NCBI GenBank assembly: GCA_944470555.2
Contig: OX104134.1
Location: 16,967,248 to 17,031,247, forward strand
Reading direction: 5' to 3'
Source: Heterobilharzia americana
Taxonomy: Eukaryota; Platyhelminthes; Trematoda; Strigeidida; Schistosomatidae
DNA length: 64,000 nucleotides
Shown here: piece by piece, positions 36,304-49,604 of the stretch
Layout: every line of letters starts with the position of its first letter
How positions within the stretch are numbered: the stretch's first letter is position 1
Notes under the pieces: generated by a model
Told to the model about the DNA's origin: nothing
What the model saw: the letters and a program-made list of their open reading frames with translations, nothing else
Databases searched by the model: none
Position numbers and translations under genes: made by a program

Positions 36304-36326
36304 CCCCCAACCCCAACCCCAATCCC
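36304..36326 (-). repeat. G-quadruplex-type motif, array unit 2
   Basis: Identical to the motif at 31541-31563. Confidence 0.8.
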
Positions 36327-37603
36327 ACACTCACATCCACATCCACCCACTAACCTACACCTACACAAACAACCACCAACACAAACACCAGCAGCCAATC
36401 ATACTCTCCACCTCCACCTCCTACTCCTCCTCCTCCAGATACCACCAATGACATGGTTCTCATATATTCGATAACCAACTATTGTCTACTTCGAAGTAAC
36501 CCAATCTTATAGATAAGTCACATTTGGCATCAATTATTCAAGAGCTAAATACGAAGCTTTAACTCAAATTTGATTCATCATCTCATATTACATCTGATGG
36601 TCTTAAATGTCTTGCTGATCACTCGTCACATACATATCCTCCTCGCTCGTTTTAATATCATCCTATTTCGGTTTACTTCCTTCTATGTTCTGTTGACAAA
36701 TGTGGTCACTGGAACTAATGCCCTCTTGTGCAAAGCTCCATCGTTATCTGCCTGTCTCATGGTGATCATTCGATTCTAGGGTCAGTCACACAGTCAATAA
36801 CCGCTGAAAGTCAGGATGAACTCCACCTTAAGCTAATCCATTTGCAAGCGAACATTGACATCTAAACTACGATAACACTGACTAGTTCTCATACAAACAA
36901 TCATAAGTTGTCCTTTATTGAAACTCATCTCACAGTACCCTGGTAAGAACTTCCTTCACAGACAGTGGTGGTGTGGGAATCTTGCTATCCTCCACAATTC
37001 TCGTCTGCATCTATCACTCTCTCCTGATAAAAATGTAGTGAAAGTTTAGGCTGCAAAACTAGAAAATCAATGAAGGCTGAAAATATTTCCAATGGTCTAA
37101 TTGTGAAAATTAGAAATCACAGTTCAAGCAAATACTCTCCACACTCTCCATAACTTCTCGTCAGACTTTACAATCGTACTCAAAAACTATTCAACATTGT
37201 CAACATTTGATACCATTTGGCTTAATCCACTTCGAATTCGAGTACATGAATCAGACGGTTGAAAAGCATTGTGTAGCCTAAAAATGATGTCCTCATGACT
37301 ACACAACATGACTCTAGTGGTTGGATGAATGTCTGATTCAAATTATATAAAAGATTCTCGCATAACAACACCAGCTTGAACTAATTTCCAAACGCCAATC
37401 ATACAGGTCGATCATGCGGCCTGACATCCTATCCACCTAAGCATCTATTTGATCAATCGCCTATCTATCAACCTATCTATCTAGCTGCCTAGCTAGCTAG
37501 CTAGCTCTCATCTATCTGTCTATCTGATGAACTTCCCATCAGTCTATTTACCAACATCACATACTGATCAATACACTGTACTCGTAAATTATGCATGACT
37601 CAC

Positions 37604-37751
37604 TCAAGTTGTCGTTCTTGCTCGGAGACAATATTCAGCTCTGGTGTGACTGGTTTCACAAAGCATAAATCAGCAGATTGTACGGGTGCAATAGTCGCTT
37701 CTTCTGGTCCGCTACTTTCCATCGGTGCAACCGATTCTTCTGGTAACTCTT
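37604..37751 (-). CDS. Linker exon, array copy 2
   Basis: 148-nt exon identical to 32841-32988, with the same acceptor and GTGAGT donor. It feeds the Ig exon at 35519-35775. Confidence 0.85.
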
Positions 37752-38704
37752 CTAAAAGCGAAACGAAAGTGGATACAACATTTCAAATAATGATTTATCA
37801 GAAGACTCAATGTCCATCTCACACCTGACACTCACTTCCTCCTCATTGTTCATGTACTAGCTCTTTCTCACTCTCACTCTCTCTCCCTCTCCCTCACTCT
37901 CTCTCTCTCAATCACCCACTCACTCCCTCTCTCACTCACTCTCGCTCTCTCTCTATCTCTATCTCCACCTACTACTTACTTGTCACTACGTTATATCGCT
38001 CACACCACCGTCACTTCATCACTTCACACATGTTGAGACCATTTCTGTCTTCATACAAAGCAGTCCTTGCAAAATCCCATCTCACATCAACTTCAATTCA
38101 TTCACTAGTCCACTCAGATCGCCTCATACAGCGTTAAACGCGCTACCTCAAGAACATACTTCCATTCAACTTACCCCGTATATTAATTACCCTGTGTATT
38201 CATTGCATTTTCATAACTCCTTTCCAGTCCAACATTTTGACAGTCATACACTGTGTGTCTACTCACAGTCTGTTCGAAATTCGCATTCCTATTCCATCCA
38301 CCCAAACCGTCCACTCCCATTTCACCGCGGCCTTGACAGTGTGATAAACGTATAGACATCTCACAACAGATTTCCATCTTTCTTATTCCTCTTAGTTGTA
38401 AACTGCCACCTATAGAACCGGACTGGGAAAACGCATCCACTCTTTTGATTTCGACATTTCCACCCCTCACTCATCACTTCAGTTCCTCAGCTCACTAATT
38501 TCCAAATATTAATGCAATCCACTAACGTAGTCTCATCGGAATCAGCTGTCAAAGTAATTCAACTCAAAACATCCTCAGGACTATTATTAATATCACTTTC
38601 ACGTCCACCATAATCATCATCGTCAACAACAACTATAGTCTCGTCCCGAATAAACAACTCAGTTTCTACGCCAACACAATAAGTCAACCAAATTCATCGC
38701 CTCG

Positions 38705-38707
<3 letters not shown>

Positions 38708-38738
<31 letters not shown>
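38708..38738. repeat. (CA)n microsatellite, array unit 2
   Basis: 31-base CA run; the same length recurs in unit 3 near 43471-43501. Confidence 0.9.
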
Positions 38739-38740
<2 letters not shown>

Positions 38741-40281
38741 AGGATCCAGTACAAATTGTCATCCTGAACACAAATCATCCAGTATTATCGACTAATAAAC
38801 TCAAAAAAAGTTAACCACAGTACAATCAGTAATTAAAATACGTTTTTGTAATTATGCGGTGTGGTTGTCATCATGACAATAATAGTAACACGACCCAACG
38901 TCGAAGTGATGGCAAGTGCATTTGAGGGTGGAGCATCATTAAGATTTCGTAGAATTGCGACTACACATACAACAAGGCCAATAACAAAACAATCAAGATT
39001 ACATCACCAAGCACACAAACAACCTGCAATCAAGTCAAATGAATCGAAAATAAAAAGGTAATGGCAGTACGATGAATCCTTGACAAGGCTATGAAAAAGC
39101 ACGATGATGAGTGGATCGAGGAAAAAATATTGAATAAAATCATAGAAATGCACTCAACAACCAAGTCAATCCAGAGTCTACCATTAACCACTTCCTCACA
39201 CAAAAATTACACCGGAGGCGACTGACCACTGCACTGGCGCTTCGGTAGAACCTGAACACCCAATTTCGCTCTGTGCACTAGTTACACAAAACACCTGAAT
39301 GCCACCTATCCACAACATAACTGTCTATAGCACTACCAGTCAACTTTCAATCGCTCAGTGACTGCACGTCTCCTACATCTTCAGAAGTTCTCTGACCATC
39401 GCTCCTCCTATCCGTCCCTCCAACATACATCCCATTACACGTTCATATTCATAGTAGATAGGCACATATGATCAGTAACTAGAGGATGTCTACTACCCGA
39501 GTCACGTTTCCTCAGCACGTTCTACGACTAATAACTTCCACCAAGTTAGGTCAATCAGATACAGGTAATTACTTGCTTATTGATCACTTTGTGAGCTCAA
39601 ATCATTTGCTTCAAATGACAGTTTATTGAACACCTTATTTCTAGAGAAACACGTTCCGATCAAGCGTCCAGCCGTCAGTGCTAAATACCATGCCTCTCAG
39701 TGATTTTATGCAGCATCAACCAGTCAATAAACTTTAGTTGATGTTTCCCAGTCCATTTTCAACTAGCCATTTAAAGCACTCTCTAGTTATAGTTACCTTC
39801 AAAAACAATGGTTTGACGACACTTCATTTATACGAAATAGGACATTAACTAATAAGTTGTGCGCAATAAATTGTTTACAAGGCCTCATCATAATTCACAC
39901 ACAAAATAAAATCTAGTCTTCGTTTATTCCGATTCTGAAGTCCAACGACTTATTTCCACCTACCAGTTCACAAAATGTCTTTCCGCAACAATCCTTTCTC
40001 ACAGTAATCAACTCCTACCAATATACATTGTAAGGGGAATAATCAACACACATCAGGAGATATACAAGTTGTCAGTTAGTTCCACTACCACCATCTCCAC
40101 GGTCATAAATTGTGCAACACTTGTCTCATTGAATTTTCACTGATATCGCGTCAAATAACACCCACAGAATGAGTAACAAAAGCACACAAAGTGCACATAG
40201 TATCGCTCCTGTAAACTACACCACCAACAACTAGTACAACACACCATGTTAATTATAACATAATATTCAGATAAACTATAC

Positions 40282-40538
40282 CTTCGATAGTAACTTGTGA
40301 TGTTGATATTATCGTCTTCATTGAACGTTCACCTGTCTGTGCTTCAATCACCTCACCAACAACGACACACGCATAATCACCTGAATCCGCTGAACTAACT
40401 TGATGCACAACCAAGTGGGCCACACCAACATCTTCCATGTATGACATTTCAATTCGGTCGGATTGAGTCAACTCTTTGCCATCCAGCCTCCACTGCACCT
40501 CCACTGGCTTCAAATCAGCTTGGAATTGACACTCAAGT
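40282..40538 (-). CDS. Ig exon, array copy 3
   Basis: Third identical 257-nt Ig-core exon; same splice sites (donor GTATAG, acceptor TGTGTAG) and phase. Confidence 0.88.
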
Positions 40539-41066
40539 CTACACAGAACAAAACAGTCAAAATCACAATTTCAGTCAAACAACAAGTTCACTTTCTTCTT
40601 CCACATTCCCACATAACACAAACTGATTGCTGAAAAGTTTACATATCTTCAGACATGCACGAAACACAAAGAAGTCTATCGATCACATGGTCGTCGGAAA
40701 TCTAGGCGTATAACTAACTCACTGCATCCAACAATAATCTGAATAATTTAACCACTTCAACTATAACACATCTATGTTTGACGAATGTATTACTACTTCG
40801 TACAGTGACAACATAGCTTTCAAATACGCTATTTAATCCTGACTATGAAATCTTCACATGTTTGGAAACCAATCAGGTGATTACTGTTGTTTCCCAGTCA
40901 GTAAGCGATCTTCATATTCCAAACTAGCTGAACTAACCACCATCATTCGTTTGTAGTCACAAAAAATATTCGACATGACCGTGAGCGTAAAAACAGGAAG
41001 TGGTGAATATAAGCATCGCACTAATCCAAAATCTTTAAGTAGCATTGCCGACCAGCTCCAAAGCCA

Positions 41067-41089
41067 CCCCCAACCCCAACCCCAATCCC
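41067..41089 (-). repeat. G-quadruplex-type motif, array unit 3
   Basis: Identical to the motif at 31541-31563. Confidence 0.8.
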
Positions 41090-42366
41090 ACACTCACATC
41101 CACATCCACCCACTAACCTACACCTACACAAACAACCACCAACACAAACACCAGCAGCCAATCATACTCTCCACCTCCACCTCCTACTCCTCCTCCTCCA
41201 GATACCACCAATGACATGGTTCTCATATATTCGATAACCAACTATTGTCTACTTCGAAGTAACCCAATCTTATAGATAAGTCACATTTGGCATCAATTAT
41301 TCAAGAGCTAAATACGAAGCTTTAACTCAAATTTGATTCATCATCTCATATTACATCTGATGGTCTTAAATGTCTTGCTGATCACTCGTCACATACATAT
41401 CCTCCTCGCTCGTTTTAATATCATCCTATTTCGGTTTACTTCCTTCTATGTTCTGTTGACAAATGTGGTCACTGGAACTAATGCCCTCTTGTGCAAAGCT
41501 CCATCGTTATCTGCCTGTCTCATGGTGATCATTCGATTCTAGGGTCAGTCACACAGTCAATAACCGCTGAAAGTCAGGATGAACTCCACCTTAAGCTAAT
41601 CCATTTGCAAGCGAACATTGACATCTAAACTACGATAACACTGACTAGTTCTCATACAAACAATCATAAGTTGTCCTTTATTGAAACTCATCTCACAGTA
41701 CCCTGGTAAGAACTTCCTTCACAGACAGTGGTGGTGTGGGAATCTTGCTATCCTCCACAATTCTCGTCTGCATCTATCACTCTCTCCTGATAAAAATGTA
41801 GTGAAAGTTTAGGCTGCAAAACTAGAAAATCAATGAAGGCTGAAAATATTTCCAATGGTCTAATTGTGAAAATTAGAAATCACAGTTCAAGCAAATACTC
41901 TCCACACTCTCCATAACTTCTCGTCAGACTTTACAATCGTACTCAAAAACTATTCAACATTGTCAACATTTGATACCATTTGGCTTAATCCACTTCGAAT
42001 TCGAGTACATGAATCAGACGGTTGAAAAGCATTGTGTAGCCTAAAAATGATGTCCTCATGACTACACAACATGACTCTAGTGGTTGGATGAATGTCTGAT
42101 TCAAATTATATAAAAGATTCTCGCATAACAACACCAGCTTGAACTAATTTCCAAACGCCAATCATACAGGTCGATCATGCGGCCTGACATCCTATCCACC
42201 TAAGCATCTATTTGATCAATCGCCTATCTATCAACCTATCTATCTAGCTGCCTAGCTAGCTAGCTAGCTCTCATCTATCTGTCTATCTGATGAACTTCCC
42301 ATCAGTCTATTTACCAACATCACATACTGATCAATACACTGTACTCGTAAATTATGCATGACTCAC

Positions 42367-42514
42367 TCAAGTTGTCGTTCTTGCTCGGAGACAATATTCA
42401 GCTCTGGTGTGACTGGTTTCACAAAGCATAAATCAGCAGATTGTACGGGTGCAATAGTCGCTTCTTCTGGTCCGCTACTTTCCATCGGTGCAACCGATTC
42501 TTCTGGTAACTCTT
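42367..42514 (-). CDS. Linker exon, array copy 3
   Basis: Third identical 148-nt linker exon; follows the Ig exon at 45045-45301 in the transcript and precedes 40282-40538. Confidence 0.85.
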
Positions 42515-43467
42515 CTAAAAGCGAAACGAAAGTGGATACAACATTTCAAATAATGATTTATCAGAAGACTCAATGTCCATCTCACACCTGACACTCACTT
42601 CCTCCTCATTGTTCATGTACTAGCTCTTTCTCACTCTCACTCTCTCTCCCTCTCCCTCACTCTCTCTCTCTCAATCACCCACTCACTCCCTCTCTCACTC
42701 ACTCTCGCTCTCTCTCTATCTCTATCTCCACCTACTACTTACTTGTCACTACGTTATATCGCTCACACCACCGTCACTTCATCACTTCACACATGTTGAG
42801 ACCATTTCTGTCTTCATACAAAGCAGTCCTTGCAAAATCCCATCTCACATCAACTTCAATTCATTCACTAGTCCACTCAGATCGCCTCATACAGCGTTAA
42901 ACGCGCTACCTCAAGAACATACTTCCATTCAACTTACCCCGTATATTAATTACCCTGTGTATTCATTGCATTTTCATAACTCCTTTCCAGTCCAACATTT
43001 TGACAGTCATACACTGTGTGTCTACTCACAGTCTGTTCGAAATTCGCATTCCTATTCCATCCACCCAAACCGTCCACTCCCATTTCACCGCGGCCTTGAC
43101 AGTGTGATAAACGTATAGACATCTCACAACAGATTTCCATCTTTCTTATTCCTCTTAGTTGTAAACTGCCACCTATAGAACCGGACTGGGAAAACGCATC
43201 CACTCTTTTGATTTCGACATTTCCACCCCTCACTCATCACTTCAGTTCCTCAGCTCACTAATTTCCAAATATTAATGCAATCCACTAACGTAGTCTCATC
43301 GGAATCAGCTGTCAAAGTAATTCAACTCAAAACATCCTCAGGACTATTATTAATATCACTTTCACGTCCACCATAATCATCATCGTCAACAACAACTATA
43401 GTCTCGTCCCGAATAAACAACTCAGTTTCTACGCCAACACAATAAGTCAACCAAATTCATCGCCTCG

Positions 43468-43503
<36 letters not shown>

Positions 43504-45044
43504 AGGATCCAGTACAAATTGTCATCCTGAACACAAATCATCCAGTATTATCGACTAATAAACTCAAAAAAAGTTAACCACAGTACAATCAGTAATTAAA
43601 ATACGTTTTTGTAATTATGCGGTGTGGTTGTCATCATGACAATAATAGTAACACGACCCAACGTCGAAGTGATGGCAAGTGCATTTGAGGGTGGAGCATC
43701 ATTAAGATTTCGTAGAATTGCGACTACACATACAACAAGGCCAATAACAAAACAATCAAGATTACATCACCAAGCACACAAACAACCTGCAATCAAGTCA
43801 AATGAATCGAAAATAAAAAGGTAATGGCAGTACGATGAATCCTTGACAAGGCTATGAAAAAGCACGATGATGAGTGGATCGAGGAAAAAATATTGAATAA
43901 AATCATAGAAATGCACTCAACAACCAAGTCAATCCAGAGTCTACCATTAACCACTTCCTCACACAAAAATTACACCGGAGGCGACTGACCACTGCACTGG
44001 CGCTTCGGTAGAACCTGAACACCCAATTTCGCTCTGTGCACTAGTTACACAAAACACCTGAATGCCACCTATCCACAACATAACTGTCTATAGCACTACC
44101 AGTCAACTTTCAATCGCTCAGTGACTGCACGTCTCCTACATCTTCAGAAGTTCTCTGACCATCGCTCCTCCTATCCGTCCCTCCAACATACATCCCATTA
44201 CACGTTCATATTCATAGTAGATAGGCACATATGATCAGTAACTAGAGGATGTCTACTACCCGAGTCACGTTTCCTCAGCACGTTCTACGACTAATAACTT
44301 CCACCAAGTTAGGTCAATCAGATACAGGTAATTACTTGCTTATTGATCACTTTGTGAGCTCAAATCATTTGCTTCAAATGACAGTTTATTGAACACCTTA
44401 TTTCTAGAGAAACACGTTCCGATCAAGCGTCCAGCCGTCAGTGCTAAATACCATGCCTCTCAGTGATTTTATGCAGCATCAACCAGTCAATAAACTTTAG
44501 TTGATGTTTCCCAGTCCATTTTCAACTAGCCATTTAAAGCACTCTCTAGTTATAGTTACCTTCAAAAACAATGGTTTGACGACACTTCATTTATACGAAA
44601 TAGGACATTAACTAATAAGTTGTGCGCAATAAATTGTTTACAAGGCCTCATCATAATTCACACACAAAATAAAATCTAGTCTTCGTTTATTCCGATTCTG
44701 AAGTCCAACGACTTATTTCCACCTACCAGTTCACAAAATGTCTTTCCGCAACAATCCTTTCTCACAGTAATCAACTCCTACCAATATACATTGTAAGGGG
44801 AATAATCAACACACATCAGGAGATATACAAGTTGTCAGTTAGTTCCACTACCACCATCTCCACGGTCATAAATTGTGCAACACTTGTCTCATTGAATTTT
44901 CACTGATATCGCGTCAAATAACACCCACAGAATGAGTAACAAAAGCACACAAAGTGCACATAGTATCGCTCCTGTAAACTACACCACCAACAACTAGTAC
45001 AACACACCATGTTAATTATAACATAATATTCAGATAAACTATAC

Positions 45045-45301
45045 CTTCGATAGTAACTTGTGATGTTGATATTATCGTCTTCATTGAACGTTCACCTGTC
45101 TGTGCTTCAATCACCTCACCAACAACGACACACGCATAATCACCTGAATCCGCTGAACTAACTTGATGCACAACCAAGTGGGCCACACCAACATCTTCCA
45201 TGTATGACATTTCAATTCGGTCGGATTGAGTCAACTCTTTGCCATCCAGCCTCCACTGCACCTCCACTGGCTTCAAATCAGCTTGGAATTGACACTCAAG
45301 T
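45045..45301 (-). CDS. Ig exon, array copy 4 (in the partial unit)
   Basis: The coding sequence is identical to the other three copies, but the intron before it is different: the array similarity ends at 45307, six bases beyond the exon. The acceptor is still TGTAG, now preceded by ATTTTTATCGTCCG, so it keeps an AG and a short pyrimidine tract. It is joined to the diverged linker exon at 47708-47852, which ends in GA as required. Confidence 0.87.
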
Positions 45302-45307
45302 CTACAC

Positions 45308-45575
45308 GGACGATAAAAATGAAACCGTGTTTTGGAATTTTGCCATATATTTTCTAGTTCGTTTTTATGAATATGCTATTGATTATTAGTTGTTTTATTA
45401 ATTGCTTTTTTTTTATTTTGCCATTGGTCATTTTTTGTCCTACTTTTCTTATTGGCGCTATGATGGGGTTCTTTTTTTTGCGTTATGCAATTTGTTTGGT
45501 TTTGCGTGATTTTTGTTTTAATTTGTCTGTTCGTGTTTGTTTATATTTGTTTATTTTTTCTAACCGATATTAGCA
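45308..45575. repeat. T-rich low-complexity block at the right edge of the array
   Basis: The plus strand is strongly T-rich (runs such as TTTTTTTTTATTTTG), beginning exactly where array similarity stops. It mirrors the A-rich block at the left edge. Confidence 0.8.
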
Positions 45576-47707
45576 TGCATTTACTCTTTATTACTTTCCT
45601 CATTTTTATGAAGCCTTAATTTCTTCTCATCATTTCTCAATTAATTGTTATACGATTTTTGTTTTAATTTATTCTGGAGCCTTCTTGTGTTTATAATACT
45701 GGTATGATCTTCGCTGTATCATAACTTCAAATCATATATGGAATTGTATTCCGTCATATTGTCCAAGTCTTACACTTATGGTAATAACTTAAATATTCCC
45801 GTTTTGATTATTAGAAGATAGAATTAAAAACTCTATCTTCTACCTATGGTTATTTTATTGACTTTGCTACCAACCGACGTCATTAGGATTTGATTTACTT
45901 TATTGTTACATATAGGCTTTGATCAGAGGTTCCAGTCTTTGAATGTCAGTTTATTTCCGAACTATTTATTTCTCAATTCATTGCTGCTCTCCATAAGTAT
46001 ATTAATGGAAAAATACTTTTCTAAATATTGATCTTGATGATATTGCATGCGAACAAATTTTCATAAATGCAGCGGTTTCGGTGGTTTGCTGGAACTAATT
46101 AACGTAAGTTTCTTTCTTACCAGCATTCAAATTCGAGAAATCCTTGCCTCGAGCACACGCTTCAAGAAATTCTTAGCCACCCCAAAAGTCTACAAGAGTG
46201 AACTATTTGCATTAAGAAGTCACTGGTGGTTGATACATATCACACTAGTTCCCAAGGAGATAGCTGACTGTTCGTATGTTGATTTTGACCGGCAAACTTT
46301 ATTCAGTAATTTGAACTAATTGGTGACAGTAATAACCATACTATTGCAAAAGACATTCCACTTTTAAGGAAGCTGTGAGTAAATTGAACCTATGAAAGGC
46401 TTCAGGATCAGATGAGTTTACACAGTGGAAGATGATAGACTGGATTACTACAAGTTTTTGCTAGTGTGTAATAATCAAGTGTAACACTCTTTACGTCATC
46501 TCAATAATTGATTGTCTCAGTTTTTAGAAATTAGTAGAAATTCCACTGTTACAACCAAAGGGAGAATCAGTCAAACTGACGTAATGTCAAACCTCTAGGT
46601 CCCATGACCATTAGACACCGACTCACTGGTGGTTGACACTAGATATATTTCGTGAACTGAAGGTGTCCTCTGACTCCGTCTATCGAGAGGTCTTATGGTA
46701 ATGTTTCTCACTGAAAGAGGTGTCGGGTAACTTAATCACCTTGTTGAGGATTTCGCATCCAAACATTTGTGGGCGTGTGGGAGTCGATGGGGAGATATAA
46801 GTTTAGTTATATATTTCGACTGATGATCGTTAACGATGTTAATTTCCGCCGCTTCGACTTAATATTGCCGTAGACATGTTCACGTAGGTCTGCATCTCCA
46901 CATCTGACCTCACAGGAAATTATGTTGCCACAGGAAATTCCTCAGTAGACCTTGAGTAAGAAAATGACATATTCCTGTTGAGTGAAGATGCTGGCAAGAT
47001 GAAATGTCTACTGCCAATCTGTGAATGTCTGGTGTACTTTCTCTAACATCCAGGTACAAACGTTACTCCAGGATTGGTCTACGTCGGTGCACTATCTAAC
47101 AGTAGGAAGTAAAGTGATTTGAACACTTCATGCACCTGAAAAGTTGAATCAGCAATGGTGGCTCATTGACCATCAAAATCTCTGTACAGGTACAATACAC
47201 TCACCTGACCTTTTCCAAATTAAGCCATTCATATATCTATCATGGTATCGGATTGCCTATTAAGGGTTGAGTGTCTCAATTTACATTTCACTCTCTTCTA
47301 CTACATAACCGTGACACATGGCCATTAAAGGTGAAGGAAATGAGAAGGTTTCAGGTGTTTGGTCACAGCTTCCCCTGTATTATAGAATGTGTCATGTAAC
47401 CATCATTTGTATGAAATCCAGGTACAGAGTTCTAAGTAAAAGAGGTAAATCGGCTCACTAGGTAGTAAAGCTTCATCGACTGAGATATTATGAGGTGTGA
47501 CAACTCAGACCGCTAGGAAGTAGTGTCAGTTTTCATGTTGATGTTGACTAAATGGCTATTAAGATATGCTAGGTGAAAGACATATGGCACAGTTTAACCC
47601 TGATTTTGTTTTCAAAGAAGACTATTAAAAATGTAGGAACCACTAAATTAATCATAACAGAACCAGGATTTCTTCGAACCACATATATCTTAGCAATTTA
47701 CACTTAC
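45576..47707. other. Intron of the Ig gene; no separate gene seen
   Basis: A 90-codon plus-strand frame at 46047-46319 has no recognisable features. The rest is AT-rich intron sequence. Confidence 0.5.
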
Positions 47708-47852
47708 TCAAGTTGCTTTTCTTGCTCAGAAACTGTGCGTAGTTCAAGTGTAACCGGTTTAACAAAGCATAAATCTGCTGGTTCTATGGAAGCCACTGAT
47801 GGTTCTACAGTTTGTGTATCTTCAACTTGGACAGTTGTTTCCTCAGTTTGAT
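47708..47852 (-). CDS. Linker exon, diverged (upstream of the array)
   Basis: 145-nt exon between acceptor GATCAACAG and donor GTAAGT. It codes for a Thr/Val/Glu-rich linker ('QTEETTVQVEDTQTVEPS') followed by 'ADLCFVKPVTLELRTVSEQE', clearly homologous to the array linker. Phases are the same (two bases in, two bases out). With the 257-nt Ig exon it sums to 402 nt, 134 codons. Confidence 0.85.
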
Positions 47853-48024
47853 CTGTTGATCAATTTTGAAAATAATACACAGTAGATGAGAAACATATGA
47901 ACTTAGTATAATGAAGTACAAAAATTATAGTTATGTAATGATTTCAGCTGATTAACGTTAGAAAAGGATACAAGATGCCAGGACTATTAAAATCAGATAT
48001 GGGGAGTTGTGTGATTACCTTGAG

Positions 48025-48120
48025 ACGATTATGAGCAACAACTCATGCTCAAAGAGTAACCGAGTAAACAAATAATGCTGTACCACTGTTTCCTATATAA
48101 GATAAACAAACCAAAAACAC
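48025..48120 (+). repeat. Dispersed repeat, copy 2
   Basis: AAATAATGCTGTACCACTGT, then TTCCTATATAAGATAAACAA, resembles the segments at 27945-28072 and 53145-53275. Intronic here. Confidence 0.45.
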
Positions 48121-49347
48121 AAGTGTTGCTAAGCTGAATGCTCTCAAAATAAAAACATGTGACAATCAGGCTCTGTGGCATTAAAAGATACTAAGTGTGA
48201 CTATCAGCATCTAGTAATCTGTAGCCGTCAAGCTGACAGGATAGTACCAAGTGATAATAGATTTCGATAGCAAATTTAATTCAAACATCACTAACGTTAT
48301 GCATTCTTGATCAACTGTTCAACACTTGCCTTGGTGGTTCGTTGTTTTTACTCACATAAAGTATATGGTAATAATTCACAAACAGAATGGATTGAAAAAT
48401 TCAGACTACACGATTTTTGCATTTAAATATCCATAATAGTGAAAGCAAAATACTTTTGCAAATTAAAACGCAGAACAGAAATTTCGCCCCTTATCTAAAC
48501 ACTTGAATCTAATCTAACCAAAATTACGCTTTATCCATTGTTGATCGGTCTAAAATTATTTTAAATATTATTGTTGTTACGTATCCAAATTCTGATCTTT
48601 GAATAATCAGAAGCGAAGTGAACTCCAGCTATCTGATCCAATTTTGATTCTATTTTGCAGTCATTACTGATGAGATCTACAAGGAAAGCTTCTTCCTGCT
48701 TAGACAATTCAGGTTGCAGTAAACAATAGTTTCACTTGAGCTGCGCAAAGGCAGCTAAACTCAGGCGTCTAGTAGGGAGGCTATAAATGTGAGTCGAAAA
48801 AGTTGTAGTAACACAAATAAAAGTGCGTAAAACCAATGAATATCGAACAAAACTAGAAGTACATTCATTCCTAAATACATTCGACATCATATTAACTTTA
48901 AATGACTTATCGAAACGTTTATTCGTTGGTATTATAAAAATGTTTAGCTGGTCATTTTACTGTGTATAATTGTGAGTTCAGTTGTCGAAATCAATAAACC
49001 TTGATTCATGAGCAATTATCATTCAGTCAGCTGAACTACTTGTTTTTATTTTCTTAAATAACACCTCTATCAAAACACTTGAATTAATTAGGTGATTTTG
49101 GGGATTTGATTAAATTGATGACTATTTTCTCAAAACAGCTTAAGTTATAGGAAGAAATGAAACCAAGTGAAGAAATAGAATAAGTGAATCATCCTGATTT
49201 GAAAATTTTCAGTAGTGATCACACTTGTCCTTTTTCACAATCGAATACACGTGATTAAATGGTTGTTAGATTCCACCTTCAATTCACTTAACTTTCTTAA
49301 GTGAATAAAAGCGAATTTGACTAAAATTACTGTCTGATATAACTTAC

Positions 49348-49604
49348 CTTCAATTGTAACAATTGAGCCAGATGAAATGGTTTTAGTCATTTGTTGTTTT
49401 GTTTCAGCCTCTACCACTTCACCGTGAACTTTGCAAACATATTCACCAGAATCTGATGGGATCACTTGGTGCAGTATTAAGCGTACCATCCCAGTATCTT
49501 CAAAATATATCATTTCAGTACGATCGGATTGAGTTAATTCTTTTCCATTTACTTCCCAGACAAGCTGAACAGGCTTTAGATCCGCTTGAATTTGACATTC
49601 CAGT
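49348..49604 (-). CDS. Ig exon (diverged paralogue of the array exon)
   Basis: 257-nt exon between acceptor TTTATCTCTAG and donor GTAAGT. Cys in 'LECQIQADLKP', Trp in 'VWEVNGKELTQ', 'LILHQVIPSDSGEYVCKVHG' with DSGEYVC, ending 'VTIE'. Same length and phases as the array exon, from which it differs at many residues, so it represents an older duplication of the same module. Confidence 0.9.

Larger units (their letters stand above)
30649..45307 (-). repeat. Tandem array: three 4763-bp units plus a 370-bp partial fourth
   Basis: Units start at 30649, 35412 and 40175; a partial fourth covers about 44938-45307. All tested landmarks recur at exactly 4763 bp spacing. Differences I could see are a base at 30657, a base at 30693 and one near 31967 in unit 1, plus two microsatellite lengths (CT run two bases longer, CA run two bases shorter in unit 1). 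Units 2 and 3 look identical. Each unit holds a 257-nt Ig exon and a 148-nt linker exon of the minus-strand gene, and the partial copy holds the Ig exon only. Confidence 0.95.

Noticed and set aside
30649..45307. Satellite or CRISPR-like interpretation of the array
   Set aside because: The unit is 4763 bp with exons and introns inside a eukaryotic gene, not short spaced repeats.
46815..46840. Hammerhead ribozyme, as known from schistosome satellite repeats
   Set aside because: CTGATGA occurs, but I could not find the matching GAAA core and stems.
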